64,000 nucleotides of DNA from Polytrichum commune (lineage: Eukaryota > Streptophyta > Polytrichopsida > Polytrichales > Polytrichaceae). The notes beneath the pieces are model-generated. The model was not told the DNA's origin and ran no database searches. It saw only the letters and a list, made by a program, of their open reading frames with translations. The position numbers were made by a program, and so were the translations under genes. Location of the stretch: positions 20,121,666 to 20,185,665 of the forward strand of contig OX485807.1 in NCBI GenBank assembly GCA_950295325.1. Reading direction: 5' to 3'. Shown here one piece after another: positions 48,879 through 60,275 of this stretch (positions are counted from its first letter, which is position 1; the number at the start of each line of letters is the position of its first letter).

Positions 48879-49735
48879 GTAGCCGTAGCTTTTGCTTCTG
48901 CCTCTTCGCTGGAGTCTCCGATGGTGGAGACGGTTGACGAAGTAGGCTCCCGGGGTGGGCTGTAATACGACCCCTCCGCACCTCCTCGTTTTCGATCCGC
49001 CGGTAAACTTGGAAGGGGGAAGCAAGAGCTCAGGAATTGATCTATGGAGCTACTACTGCCGCCAGTCTCTACAGGCTCTTCATGATCGTGGCGCGGCTCA
49101 TCCCCAAACGTCGCCTGCTAGCTTTTCATGAAGTCAGTTGAGTCATGTCATGGGAATCACTTAGCTGTGTGATAAGTAGCAAGATCCATGAGCTGTGATA
49201 TTTAGGTGAATTTGGACTTGTGATGGGATCTGGATGATTAAGTAAAAGAAGTTGAATGCCCAAATGGGTCTGAGGGGAAAAACAATATGTGGACTTTCCG
49301 GTCGACCACGCCAACTTCGTCGATTTTGATACACACTCTTACAGATGACTTACTAATCGACTCACACAAAGTTTTAATATGCTTCGATTCGCTTAACGCG
49401 CACCTTGAAGTCCATCGTCTCGGGATGGACGTTGTAGACGAACATATAGAGCTCCGTGTAAAACGGCTTGTGGGGGTCATCGGCAGCAAGTTGGGTGACG
49501 AGCTCCGCAAACACGTGCCTGTTGCGCACGATTTCTTCCCGGTTGAAGCACGATGCATCTTCGTCCTGCTTCGGATCACATGCAAACTTTGTGACCCCGA
49601 GGGACTCCGGTGACAACCCCAACACCTTCATGAAGTCCACATCCTGTTGGAGCTCATCCACAAACTGGTTCCAGAAAGAGTCTTTTGTTCCAAAAACACC
49701 AACGGCAACCCGCCCCAAGGAGTTTTGGTGAGATT
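48879..49735 (-). CDS. Unrecognised GC-rich locus, at least two exons, ends undefined
   Basis: Exon 49404-49735 (5' border uncertain; no ATG in frame) encodes 'SFWNQFVDELQQDVDFMKVL' and 'FYTELYMFVYNVHPETMDFK', ending at a CAAG/GTGCGC donor. After a GCTAGCAG acceptor, exon 48879-49114 continues in phase with 'ATFGDEPRHDHEEP', a Ser/Pro/Glu-rich stretch, and a GTGAGT donor at its end; reading through that donor gives an immediate TGA. The coding segments are much GC-richer than the surroundings, as in the neighbouring genes at 51 and 57 kb. I do not recognise the family. It could be a real gene whose first and last exons I missed, or a fragment. The second exon looks disordered. Confidence 0.35.
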
Positions 49736-51045
49736 CAGCATATGTACCCTTTCAGTTTCATCTATAAAGCTCAAATTCTCGAGTTGAGTTTTTATCTCTA
49801 AATGACGATGAGATGAATTGTCTTACATGAACTGCTCAACCGGATCTGCTCACGAAATGACATTGATTTCAAAGTCCAAGAAGCCAAAAAAGGCTGATGT
49901 AACTAGAAGTATATCAAGAGGGTGTCGAAAAGGCAAATTCCCTAGAGTAACGGAGTGCAGTTCCCCTCCATAAGATAGATGCTAATATCAACTTCATGAT
50001 CCAATTGGAAGAAAGACTTGAGGTTACCTAGCACTTATGTGGCTGCCACACACAACTAATTAACTTACACCCTAGAGCTTAGTCTCAAGGTTGGTCCCTA
50101 CTTTTTTCATGATCTATATTTAAGTTCAAGCCCAAGCTTAACCTTTTATAATCTTCAAGGGCAATGCCTACAAGTTCAAATTTGAGCTTGAACTTGAAAA
50201 CGGATCCAAGATAAGAAAGAATCAAAGCTCCACCATTTCAGGCACATTTAAGGGTTTGGTATGTTAACCCTCGCCCACCAAACTTACGAACTTGAGAACA
50301 AATTACGTTATATGTAATGGTAAGGACTTAGGTGGAACCTATTGATTTATGATCTATTATGAAGTTTGAACACTTAAAAAAATAAGAATATATGCTAAGT
50401 GGGATTTATGACCTACTCTTGTCTTGAGTTGGACACATTATATACGTTAGATGGTTTCCAAAAGATTAGAAACCAATTGGAGGTATAGCATGAGCTCTAT
50501 GTACTACACACTGCAAGTCCACCGCACAACATAATACATCATGACAAAGTGAAGTGAGCACATGCTCTAGTATGGGTCCATTGATTTGCCAATTTTACAT
50601 TTTAGTGAAAAATAACAAACAAGTGACGTGGCACGTTGCTTGTAGTCATACATCCTCACAATCATTCACTCTAGAATTTGCAGTAAGGTAGACGTGCCTA
50701 ATTTGGTTACTCATCTTCATTGAACACCTATATATTGCATGATATGTGATTAGGTGTGGTTGCAATAAGAGATACCAAAATGACATGTGTTTACATGAGA
50801 TTGAAATGTGTGCTCAAATATGATAACCGCTCTGGGCTCACTAATGAACATAATCAAGGGGGGGAGGGGAGGGGGCTATAGGTCCATTTGATGCGCACAA
50901 GAGAATCTCACTTTGATAATGAAGAAGATAATTCAGTCATACAAGCTCCAAAAGTAATGAGGAAAGTGGCTATGACCACAATTTGGAACTGCTAAGCATC
51001 ATGTGTGAATCGCGTGTTTCGCATTCTCCTAGGATGAGAAGTGGG
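49736..51045. other. Intergenic DNA with a LINE 3' tail copy
   Basis: The stretch 49850-50040 aligns with 12640-12830, the untranslated/3' end of the retrotransposon remnant there ('agtccaagaagcc', 'agcggagtgca' and 'atatcaacttgatg' type blocks). The rest shows nothing beyond a G-rich tract at 50858-50875. Confidence 0.45.
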
Positions 51046-51924
51046 CTAGTCGGAAAAAGTAACCATTTTAAGACCCATCCATCTTACATTGAAGGTCTTG
51101 GATGGCCACGCACCTTTTTTGAAGGTGCAAGGGGCGATGGAGTGGGCTTCCTGCGCAAATTCCCACAGGCCAGCCTTCCGGTCCGCCAGCTTCCCCAGCC
51201 GGGTATGGCCGCGAACTCCCTTGGAGCCTGCCGCCGCCGCCACCTGCCGCTGCAGCGCCTTATAGTGCCGGCCCCACAGAGTCGTCTCCGCAAGCTTGCG
51301 GCAGATGGCGTCACGGACATGGTCGTGGAACTGCCGCAAGTAGATGACGCGGATCGGGGAAGGCTCATCTTCCTCTTCCTCCGTTGCTTCGAGCTCTGGG
51401 CATTGTGCAGTCTCGTAGTCGGCTAGGGATTGGTATGTCTGTGCTTCGTGGATGTTGTGCTCCTGCTCCTGAATGCGATCCTCCAGCAGCCGAATCTTCT
51501 CGGTGAGGTCCAGCAAGTTGAGCTCCAGGATCTTGGTGTTGTGCTCCGCCACCGCGTACTTGGTGTGCAGGTCCTCCACCCTGTCGAGGAGCTCCAGGCC
51601 CTCGCACACGTTGTGGTTCTCGCTTAGGGTTAGGGTTTTTTCTTCTTGCTCCTGGTCATTTGACATCCTCACCGAAGGAAGTTCATTGGGCTCGTTGTGG
51701 CACATGGCTTCGATGAGGCTCTCCATCTTGTGTGAGCCTTTCAATCGCTCCGCGCACCGTTGGTAAATCGTTGCGTCATCGTCATCGGCATGGCTTAATT
51801 GGTCTTGGGTGATGTGGAGGCTTAATGATTTCTTTTTTCTATCCAAAACCTCTTGGTGATCTCCAGCTATGGCATCCATCATGTGACATGCACCACCCTC
51901 GCAAGCTTTACCCTCCATCTCCAC
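51046..51924 (-). CDS. Unrecognised coiled-coil protein, single exon, 292 aa
   Basis: One uninterrupted frame from ATG (51924) to TAG. Residues about 1-105 are acidic and low in hydrophobics. About 106-160 has a heptad-like pattern of Leu/Ile (ELLDRVEDLHTKYAVAEHN, then LNLLDLTEKIRLLEDRIQEQ) expected for a coiled coil. An acidic patch TEEEEDEPS follows, then a basic C-terminal half with RQFHDHVRDAICRKLAETTL and an Ala/Gly turn. No membrane segment or signal peptide. Codons are GC-rich relative to the flanks, which supports real coding. The C-terminal region has the general look of plant DUF641/GIL1-type coiled-coil proteins, but I cannot align the signature motifs, so I leave it unnamed. Confidence 0.55.
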   Translation of the reverse strand: MEMEGKACEGGACHMMDAIAGDHQEVLDRKKKSLSLHITQDQLSHADDDDATIYQRCAERLKGSHKMESLIEAMCHNEPNELPSVRMSNDQEQEEKTLTLSENHNVCEGLELLDRVEDLHTKYAVAEHNTKILELNLLDLTEKIRLLEDRIQEQEHNIHEAQTYQSLADYETAQCPELEATEEEEDEPSPIRVIYLRQFHDHVRDAICRKLAETTLWGRHYKALQRQVAAAAGSKGVRGHTRLGKLADRKAGLWEFAQEAHSIAPCTFKKGAWPSKTFNVRWMGLKMVTFSD

Positions 51925-52589
51925 TTAAATGTTCACATCCTCAGATGACTTCCTAAACAATGTTCCACGGTGAATGAATGAATGAATGAACGCATTTTCG
52001 AATCCTTGAGCCTTCAAGGTGCAGCAGTAAGATTGGCGACATTAGCTTCACAGTCCCCTCATTCTTGACCTAAGTAATCCTCTGTCACATGTTCACCTGA
52101 TCTTGAAGCACCTAGAACTTACCTCGATCTTCCAGAAGGTCGTTCTGACAATCCTAGAGGGGATGGGGAGAATTGAAGGCAAGAAGGGGTTTGGGATTCT
52201 AAGCGCACACATCAGGAGGACCAACCGTTTTTGATCGCAGAAAGTCCTCTGACATGCCCAGGCATGCAGCATTGAGCATGAGTGCCTAAATGAGTTAGTG
52301 CCGTTTGAGCTCCGTAGTTAATGAATGGCTGGGTGGTTTGCACCAGTTGAAGATTTTGGACCATAACATTCTTAAGTAGCCTATTTACGTTCCAATGCTT
52401 AGTATGGGCTTTCAACAATGGCTCATCCACCTATCTCCTTTTGGCTAGTAAGTAAAGCCTCACTATCCCAACACCCTGGCTGAACAAGGATTTGACACTT
52501 GGTACAAATCACAACCATGTGGAAGACATCAAGGGGTTTATCTCATTGGGAAACCCATGATAACCTAATCATATAAAAAAAAACATATG
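51925..52589. other. 5' flank of the coiled-coil gene, no other gene
   Basis: A GAAT tandem lies at 51973-51990. Nothing else is recognised. Confidence 0.4.
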
Positions 52590-52980
52590 TTAATATCAAG
52601 GAGGTTTTTCTTGCTAAAGAGTGGAACTCTTTCCATCTCTCTGGGAAGAAACTAGATTGGATGATGGACGAGCATCTTTATCTCTAGACATACTAGACTA
52701 TGCCACTTTTGCTCTTGTACTGCAATTGAAAATGAGGCACATTTTGTGTTGGAATGTCCCCTATACAACCCAATTAGAGATAAGTGTTCATCATTAATTA
52801 AGAACGTAGTTCGAGGGAGCCTCAAGTCTTTCTTTCAATTAGACCAACAAGTTAACATTAGCCTCTATTTCACAAAGACTATAGCACTCTGCCACTCTAG
52901 AGATAACTAGTTTGAAACCATCTTGATGTAATTTCAATCCTATTAGCCTTTTTGGCTTCCCGGACTTTAAAATCAATTTC
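52590..52980 (+). mobile_element. Non-LTR retrotransposon 3' end, degenerate copy on +
   Basis: On + the frame gives 'CHFCSCTAIENEAHFVLECP' then 'LYNPIRDKCSSLI', the C-x2-C...H-x4-C zinc knuckle that follows the reverse transcriptase in plant LINE-type proteins. The preceding piece 'KEWNSFHLSGKKLD' matches the remnant at 13060-13386, but the stretch between is deleted here. The frame ends in the untranslated tail that recurs at 12640 and 49850. Confidence 0.6.
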
Positions 52981-53517
52981 CTTTCATTCATTTCAATGCA
53001 AATGGAATAGTTCTTTGGTAACCTATATAACCTAAGTATGATTCTATTGGGGATGCCCCTCTTCATTTGAATCTTGGCAAGTTAGATGGAAGAAAGGCTG
53101 TGTCCAACGATAGGCAACAATGAGGTGCTGACAAAGAGCTTGTCACTTGCCTATCCTCGGCATTCATGCATTCTTCAAAATTCGTTCTTGAAGCTAGATT
53201 TCAAAGAGAGGATCCTTTGCACATGCTTATACAGTCAAGGCAGACATGCTTGAATGGTTGCTTTTCTTTGTTCATTATGAAATACAACCCCGATTCCCAA
53301 ATCCTATATTATGATCGATCTGCGAATGTGGATGGGAAAGCCAGGTCCAATCGCTAAGAAATTTGGAGCCTATTCTGAATTGAGATAAATTTTCAAAGGT
53401 GATGGCCAGGGATCCCTAACTCGATCACATAGGCCCCACCATTATGTTGAATCTACAATGGTAACATATTGTGAGCATGTAGTTTGATTCTTGTCATGTC
53501 TTTTTGGTGTCTGTTCT
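52981..53517. other. Intergenic stretch, no gene seen
   Basis: No domain in the short frames; no element ends recognised. Confidence 0.4.
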
Positions 53518-53735
53518 TAGTGTCCAGGGAGATTTTGGGCAAGTGATCCAAGTGTTTCCAAGTCCAACCGGTTACATGTTCATATCTTTTGGTTTTCCTT
53601 TATTGGTTTAAGATATATTTTACAGATTCCTCTAAAATGATCAGTGATTTGCCTGAAGTCTTGAACTTGAACCCATTAGTTCTCAAACTCAACCGACCCA
53701 TCTGTAACTAGAGGTCATATACCCCCATTCATATA
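53518..53735 (+). repeat. Dispersed ~230-bp repeat, copy 3
   Basis: Uninterrupted and closest to copy 4 at 57818-58043: shared 'gtgtccaggga', 'tttccaagtccaaccg', 'ttacatgtt' and 'aactcaaccg' blocks in the same order and orientation. Confidence 0.7.
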
Positions 53736-54656
53736 GCCAGACTGCTACAAATTCACTGCAAGAAAAACATACACCATTACCAACTGGCTATAATAGTAAG
53801 ATGTCTTTGATAACACAGTATGCTCCAATTTCCTGCAATTCCTGCCTTGCAAGACTTGCTTGGTTACAAATAGAACCCCTAGTCCTGTTTTCTAGACAGG
53901 ATATAAAGTCAAATCATTCGACTATCACTTCTTATAGGATCAGAAACGAGGACTTGATCAAAGCATTCATACAATTGACACTAACAACTCATATGTTGCA
54001 ATATAGCGATGTCCATATAAGACAACAAAGAAGTTCCCAGCTCTGTAATTGATAAAGAGTTTTGTACAAGCACCATGAGCAAAATGGTGGACTTCAGTGC
54101 GTTAGCTAATTTGTACACTTGCTTTTGTCACCTCAGCCGATGTTCAGAAGTAGTGGGTGCCAACTATGTACAAAATATGGGAGATTGTCGACCATGTAAC
54201 ATCCATAATTCTTCTATCTTCTTGTATTGCTGAAGGAAATCATGATTGTGTCCTATTGAGATCAATCAAGTATAATGTATAAGGTGGTTTTAATTTCCAC
54301 CAAAATACTCTAGCATAAGTCACAGGACAATTGCTCGTACCCTATGGAGATATCTTTGCTTCACGAAGACAACCATGGCACTGTCCAGCATTACTAGAAC
54401 CAGTTTCTACCAGCGAAGTCTCAGTATCCTGCTTGTCACCATATAGGTTTGAGAATCCGAATCTATTTCCTCATGCGCGAGTTTAAGAATGTGGACTTTT
54501 ACCATGTTCCCAAGGTCCGGAACATCAAACATACGATCCTATGCTCCTTTGAGGTTCCCATTGTTGAGCCATCAACAAATGTCAATTCATTTATCCTGCT
54601 ATGTGCACCAATAGTTACAAAAGTTTGTGAATACCTGAACAATTTCTCTGGGTGGC
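53736..54656. other. 3' flank of the conserved gene, no other gene
   Basis: Probably includes the 3' UTR of the minus-strand gene ending at 54657. The 89-codon + frame at 54449-54718 overlaps its last exon and has no domain. Confidence 0.4.
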
Positions 54657-57218
54657 TCAATCGATCACCTCAGTCTTGGCATGCTCCAACTTGCGGGTTG
54701 CATGACACCAATTGTTGAAGCAATTTTGTAGGTTAGGCCAATCTGATTGGGACATGGCATACTCTTGTAGCCAGGTGGACAAGATCAACTCCTGATCAGC
54801 CTGTGGAAGACCCATAATTGCTTGTTCCAAAAGCCTCTCGGCATCGCATTTCTCAGAAGAACTGAATATAGGACCATCCCCACCGTGTGTTGCATTGCAC
54901 AGCAACGGTAACCAAAGTAACACCAACTTCATGCATGCTTCTTGGGGAATGTTTGTCTCCACTACCAGACCTTTGCAAAGTAAAGCTACATCAAAAACCA
55001 CGCAAGTTAAAAAAAAAACAAATACCAGCTCTGAGACTAGATAGACAAATAAAATAGGGATCCTAAAAGACCTAATACTCCTGTAAATTTCTTTGACACA
55101 AGCTTATATGGTTGATGAACATGGTGCAAGCGTAACAAGAGGGAAAAAAGGAGTTTGAATGAAGAAGGTTCAAGACCAAATAACATAAAGTAAGAGAAAT
55201 ACCTGAAAGGCGGACAAGACTCTTTTGAACACGAGGAGATGCACACAGAGAAAGCTCTGCCAGAGATGGATTTGTGCTCCATTGTTGGATAGCTTCCTCC
55301 ATTCCACCACAATCTAATAACTTCTCAGCCAACCATAAGAGTTCTTTTGCAAACTTTTCAGGCAAATCTGCATCTGCCACGTTTCTGGGATATATTGTTG
55401 CTTTGCTATCAGGACTCGAGGTCCATGGGTTGACTGAGTATAATACTTGTGTCAAGAGTGATGGAATTTTGACCAGAGGTGCCAGAAAACCTATATTGGA
55501 GCCAATGGGCAAATTCTTTACAAGTCGCCTGCAAACAGAAACAAAAAAACAAAAAAACACTCACGAGTGTCATACTATGAAGATGGTGCAGTTGGAGCGA
55601 GGTATATCCAAGTCGAGCAAACCAAAAATTTCAGCCTGGAAACCCATCCAAGAGAGCATAAGCTTTCCTAGAGTCATGAGAATAAAGATTTACCCAAAGA
55701 TGGTCTCATGCTGTCTCCGACCCTCTAGAGATTGCCCAAGCAGGTAAATTGTTCGAGCAAATCCCGTTCCCAAGGCTTCCTGGTTGAGTGCTTCGTACGT
55801 GACACCTCCAACCTTATTCTCTTCTATAACCTTGTCAGCAAGAGACTGAAGATAAGCATACTTGTTGGAGGATGCAGGTACGTCATTGACCAGAAACAAC
55901 ACCTGCTTGGAGAAAAAAACTTGAATCTTAGTGAATAACAACCAGAAAAAACCAGAACAAAATTGCAAGCTACGTAGTTGTGTCACCACGAGGGTATATT
56001 TGCTTATGTACATGTCATTGGCAATGAGATTCGCAATGTGGAAAGACCATGGACTTTTCACGGTGAGAGTAACCTGTTAAAATGCTCTTAAGGTTACATG
56101 CCCAACTAGAGGATTCTTTGCAGGAGCTCCAGGATCGGATTTTTTACAGAATCTCAGACTGTAGTCATGGAAAATAAACGCACACCCATTTCCTTGAATG
56201 GGTACCCGAGGCCACATTGTCGCAACGAGGAAAGTTGACTATTGAGTTTGGCTCCTTGATAGATTCAACTCTGTTATACCACCATGTCACGAGATCTGCA
56301 GGAAATCAATCTATCTCCCATAATATGAATCAAATCAGCTCATCAACGGGTCTCAGATTTACCCAGAAACCGTAGGAATTTCACGCTATCAGGTTTAAAG
56401 ATTGACAGATGAACGATGGAAATCAAAAGCCTAAATTTCTTCAAAGTTTCCAGAACTCTGGAGCAGGGGCGAGAGAGAAGAAAGAACTCTCTCGTTTTCC
56501 GAGGTTCAATAACAATTTTATGTGTGAAATGAGCACGCAACACAGGTGAATGCCGATTATGGAGACTCGTTTTACAGCTCTAAAACTTTCACCTATGTTG
56601 GGCCTGGACTCGAGTCACATGTCGAGAAAAAAGGCAATGGACTCACAGACTTTAAAGGGAGCTCACCGAATTGGGACCGAATTCAAGCCAAGTTCTACAT
56701 ACATAGCGAGGGTTTGTCCCCCTCTCGATTTCAGGGGGAAATTGAATTCTTCTCTGTGAATTCTCCACAATTTCAACACAAAACAAGCAAGCAAAGCATT
56801 GCAACTTCACCTGTGTCAAAGCACGACCAATTGCGGTCCCAGAGAGCTTCACATGCCGGCGGCCGACCGACCTCTTCCCTTCCTGCTGCTGCTGCTGCTG
56901 CTGATGATGATGTCTCACCCCATGCCCTCCATCCCCAGCGGCACTCAGCTTTTCCAAAAAGTTTGTCAACAAAGGCAAGGGCAGCAACCCGGGTAAGACA
57001 GAGAGCAACAGCTTGGCCACACATGCCATGATCCACACCATCACCATTCCCAGCGCCCGAAACTGGTCCAGCATCAGGAATCGGCTGTCCAGCTCCACGC
57101 CTCCTCCTCCAAAACTGTTTGTTGTGCTCCCCAGCACAGGTTCTGGTAACCAGGTGGTGAGGGAACCCACGTCCGGCATGGCGAACCCCTCCATTTTGTC
57201 ACCACCGCCTCGGGGCAT
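54657..57218 (-). CDS. Conserved plant protein of unknown function, 4 exons, 418 aa
   Basis: Exons on the minus strand: 56811-57218, 55694-55902, 55203-55528, 54657-54970. All borders are GT/AG, phases match and the sum is 1257 bp, 419 codons with the stop. Residues about 57-88 are strongly hydrophobic (VWIMACVAKLLLSVLPGLL) and could be a membrane anchor. They are followed by a His/Gln run (103-112, encoded by a CTG/CTGCTG microsatellite read in reverse) and a basic patch. The globular part begins at TQVLFLVNDVPASSNKYAYL, runs through KELLWLAEKLLDCGGMEEAI and ends with LPQADQELILSTWLQEY and WPNLQNCFNNWCHATRKL. I remember this layout from an uncharacterised plant family, some members of which are listed with BTB/POZ-type names, but no BTB fold is visible here. 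Start: the second ATG, 8 codons on, is an alternative. Confidence 0.8.
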
Positions 57219-57391
57219 CGGTTCCCCCTTCCCCTCTCACAACAACAAGGCAAGGTGTGAGAGGACAGAGCGATATTGTGGAAGCCTTCTGTTGTGAGGA
57301 GACAGTCAGACAGACACACTGAATTTGTGGAATTCTTGTGTGTGAGGAATTAGCATACAGAGAGATGTTGTGAAATTCTTCGTGTGTGTGT

Positions 57392-57444
<53 letters not shown>

Positions 57445-57817
57445 TTAATTGTGTGCGAGGAGATTTGCAGGTGACAGAGCGGAGGGATATTTGTGGAAAT
57501 TAGTGTTCATTGCTCTGTGCGAGGGGTGGGAGGAGAGGCGGAGATTGCGTGGTGAATGGTGGTTACGTACTTTCCGTTAATGCCTTGAAGTGCGGGGGGA
57601 GCATTGTTCCTGACGGCCAAATTTGCTGCACATCCGGGCCATCAACATATATAGAAAGAAATGGAGAGTGACCTTGTAACCCTAATTGCTTGGCAAGAGT
57701 AGGCAGTAGGCAGGTATGTAAACGTCAGGCAAGTAGCTCTAGCATCTGGGGATCTTTCCGAAGATCTTTCACATTCTCACAACGAAGTAATTCTCTTCTT
57801 TTCCTTCAGGAGACAGC
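57219..57817 (-). promoter_or_regulatory. Upstream region of the conserved gene, with a long GT/GC/GA microsatellite
   Basis: A compound simple repeat runs 57381-57442: (GT)n, (GC)n then (GA)n of about 38 bp on +. The surrounding 57230-57540 is purine/pyrimidine skewed, with the CT strand as the sense strand of the gene, as is common in plant 5' leaders. Confidence 0.5.
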
Positions 57818-58043
57818 AGTGTCCAGGGATATTTTTGGACATCGTCGGTCAAGATCCGAGGGTTTCCAAGTCCAACCGCTTACATGTTGACATCTCTCAA
57901 GTTTTCTTTACCGATTTCAGGTATATTCTATAGATTCCCCGACAAGGATCCGTAATTTTCCTGGAGTCTTGAACTGCAACTGGTTATTTTCAAACTCAAC
58001 CGGTTCATCTGGGACCTAGCAGTTGGTTCTCTCCGTTCATTGT
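57818..58043 (+). repeat. Dispersed ~230-bp repeat, copy 4
   Basis: Uninterrupted copy ending 'ctctccgttcattgtcac'. It lies 168 bp before the Harbinger element at 58212. Confidence 0.7.
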
Positions 58044-58220
58044 CACAACATTTATGTTTCTTTTCATTCCTTTAGGGGTCTAAGGTAAGGGTGGGTCCAC
58101 GGTCAAAGAAACTCCAAATCAAGTAATACTATTGGTCGAGAGCAATCTTTGGACCCAACAAATTTACAATAGGGTTCACGTCTAAGATTTGAAAAAGAGA
58201 AGAGACACTTAGGGCAAGGC

Positions 58221-58291
58221 CAGTGGCCCTGCATCTGCATCCGCATCCCCGCTTTATCATCCGGGATGCGGATGCAGATGCAGGGCCACTG
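58221..58291. repeat. Perfect 29-bp hairpin at the left end of the Harbinger element
   Basis: Arms 58221-58249 and 58263-58291 are exact inverted copies around a 13-base loop. The arm contains the inner part of the terminal repeat (CATCTGCATCCGCATCC). At the right end a decayed version of the same fold spans about 62765-62834. A second hairpin lies at 58343-58385 (arms with AGCAGA and CCCTGCATAA). Terminal hairpins may be transposase-binding sites or simply older inverted duplications. Confidence 0.85.
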
Positions 58292-58554
58292 CCCAGTCTT
58301 CCCTGTAAACTGAAATCTTGGATGAATTTTTTTGCAGCATCTAGAGCAGACCCTGCATAACGGCAGGTTATGCAGGGACTCTGCTATAGTTATATAAAGC
58401 ATCATTACCCTGTCTTTATCCTACAAGACAATAAGTACCTGCCGGTACATGGGTAAAATATGACGCACCTGCTGGCACATGGGTAAGTTAGGGGTAATAA
58501 GTTAGTTAGGGTTTAGGTATATGAACTAATATGATGCGATTAATCTCGACCAGC

Positions 58555-58555
58555 C

Positions 58556-58586
<31 letters not shown>

Positions 58587-58690
58587 GTATATGTATATGT
58601 ATATGTATGTATGTATGTATATGTGCATGTGTATGTATGTATATATATATGTGTGTATATATGTATATATATGTATTTAATTTATTTTAT
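58555..58690. repeat. TA / TATG microsatellite
   Basis: Compound (TA)n, (TATG)n and (TTTAA)n tract within the left part of the Harbinger element. The 63-codon frame over it is a repeat artefact. Confidence 0.85.
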
Positions 58691-59246
58691 TTAATTTATT
58701 TAATTTTCCAAGTGCCGGCTAATTCCTTCTTCGTTGTAATGACAACCGGCCAAGAACTTATGTATTGATAAGTAAGCCGGTTTTTCCAATGTAGCAAAAT
58801 TATGAAATGCAATAATGAAGCAGAGGCTTTGCTTGTTCACCACTCACGAAACAACTACAAGCTTATAACAGACTCTTAATTTATAACTTGAATTAACTTT
58901 CTCGAATTAACTTTCCAATTGACATATTCACGAATTAACTGATTTTTTTGAATAACTTATTGACAAATAATTGACCTATTGATCATATAATGAACTGAAT
59001 AAATATTGTTTACTTTGAGTTGTTTAATATTAAATTAGTCAATGAATAAAGGGATAAATTTATTAGAATTTATTATGGATTAAGTTTAGAATTTGATATT
59101 AATAATCCGTTAAATTTTAATATTCACTGGAGCAATAAATAAATATTTACACAGTTAATGTCAAAGTTAGCCCACAATATATAGAAAAAAATGAATATGA
59201 TTATTTGAGTATCAAAATAAAAACATTACATATTAAACCGTCTTAT

Positions 59247-60275
59247 CTAAGAGCCACCCGCATCAGCATTCAAATCAAGTGTGCCATATAAACTAGAACT
59301 TCTTCCTAGACCTCCTTCTTCTTCTTCTTCTTCTTCCACTTCTTCTTCATCTATAATAATCACTGGAGGTTCTTGGGTTGAACGTGGGAGTTCTTTCCGC
59401 AACTTCATCACGTATTTTTGCCGCTCCAAGTATGCTTGTTCTTCTCTTAATTTGAAATATGCTTCAGATAACGTATCAGGTTGTCGCCCGGGACGACTGA
59501 ACAGTGCATCATCATTAGCATCCTTTAGTGTTCTGGCCTTCTCCGCAGACGATTTACTCATAAGTTTGAATGCCTCTGTTGCACTTTTCAATGCAGCCAT
59601 ATGTAGATCTTGGTTGAACCTTGCTGTTTTTGCACTTTTTTGTCCTTCCGGTCGTTGTAATTCGCCAGTTGGACTTCCACCCGAGCCTTGCCCTGCTTGA
59701 CCTTCACCCATAGTCAAATCGATATCAATAGCTCTGCGCTTATTAGGAGTGTTTTGTACCCCTCTTGCTAGATCTCTGTAAAACCACTGTGGATAGTCCT
59801 TCAAGTACAACCAACAATGCATAAATCTAAACGGTTGCTTGTCCTTAGGATTTCCAGCTTTATCAAAAATCGTCTTTTGCGCATCTTTGTACATCACTTG
59901 CGCCTTCTGTTGTACATCCTCCTTTGTAGTGCCTGATTCGTTTAGTGCTTTTACATTCAAATAGTATCCATTATATATACTGCACTCTCTTTGTATTAAG
60001 CACCACCTAGACTCCAAAGACTTTGGAGTTCTCTTGCAATTATTGACCTCCAATGAATTAAAATGATCGGCCACCTTTTGCAAAAATGTGGCCGAGGTTT
60101 GGTTGATGCCTTGTATAGGATCTTGCGAAATATGCACATGACTCCTACACAATTGAATATCCTTACATGGGCTAAATTTTTTGGATCGAAACGATTTGCC
60201 AACATTTCCACTAGAAACAGGTACACTTTCCATTTTATGTATTTGAGAATGATATTTTGCGACAAAGAATATCAT
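59247..60275 (-). CDS. Harbinger ORF1, Myb/trihelix-like DNA-binding protein, ~328-342 aa
   Basis: The accessory protein of the transposon, thought to bind DNA and bring the transposase to element ends in the nucleus. The frame is open for 342 codons from ATG 60275; ATG at codon 15 (MESVPVSSG) is an equally good start. Residues about 30-130 show the fold common to plant trihelix/Myb-like proteins annotated near NAM-associated domains: DIQLCRSHVHISQDPIQGIN, TFLQKVADHF, RTPKSLESRWCLIQRECS and a GYY turn, then FRFMHCWLYLKDYPQW. The C-terminal half has an Ala/Lys-rich helix and a Glu-rich tail (EEEVEEEEEEEGG). A tryptophan often found after the first helix is His here. No stop or frameshift is seen, in contrast to the transposase. 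Confidence 0.85.
   Translation of the reverse strand: MIFFVAKYHSQIHKMESVPVSSGNVGKSFRSKKFSPCKDIQLCRSHVHISQDPIQGINQTSATFLQKVADHFNSLEVNNCKRTPKSLESRWCLIQRECSIYNGYYLNVKALNESGTTKEDVQQKAQVMYKDAQKTIFDKAGNPKDKQPFRFMHCWLYLKDYPQWFYRDLARGVQNTPNKRRAIDIDLTMGEGQAGQGSGGSPTGELQRPEGQKSAKTARFNQDLHMAALKSATEAFKLMSKSSAEKARTLKDANDDALFSRPGRQPDTLSEAYFKLREEQAYLERQKYVMKLRKELPRSTQEPPVIIIDEEEVEEEEEEEGGLGRSSSLYGTLDLNADAGGS

Noticed and set aside
51084-51627. Arg/Gly/Pro-rich frames opposite and shifted to the coiled-coil gene
   Set aside because: Shadow frames of GC-rich coding DNA; only the 292-codon frame has a sensible amino-acid pattern.
58577-58768. 63-codon Cys/Met/Tyr-rich frame
   Set aside because: Translation of a TATG/TG microsatellite.
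59281-59700. 139-codon Ser-rich + frame
   Set aside because: Antisense shadow of the Glu-rich tail of Harbinger ORF1.
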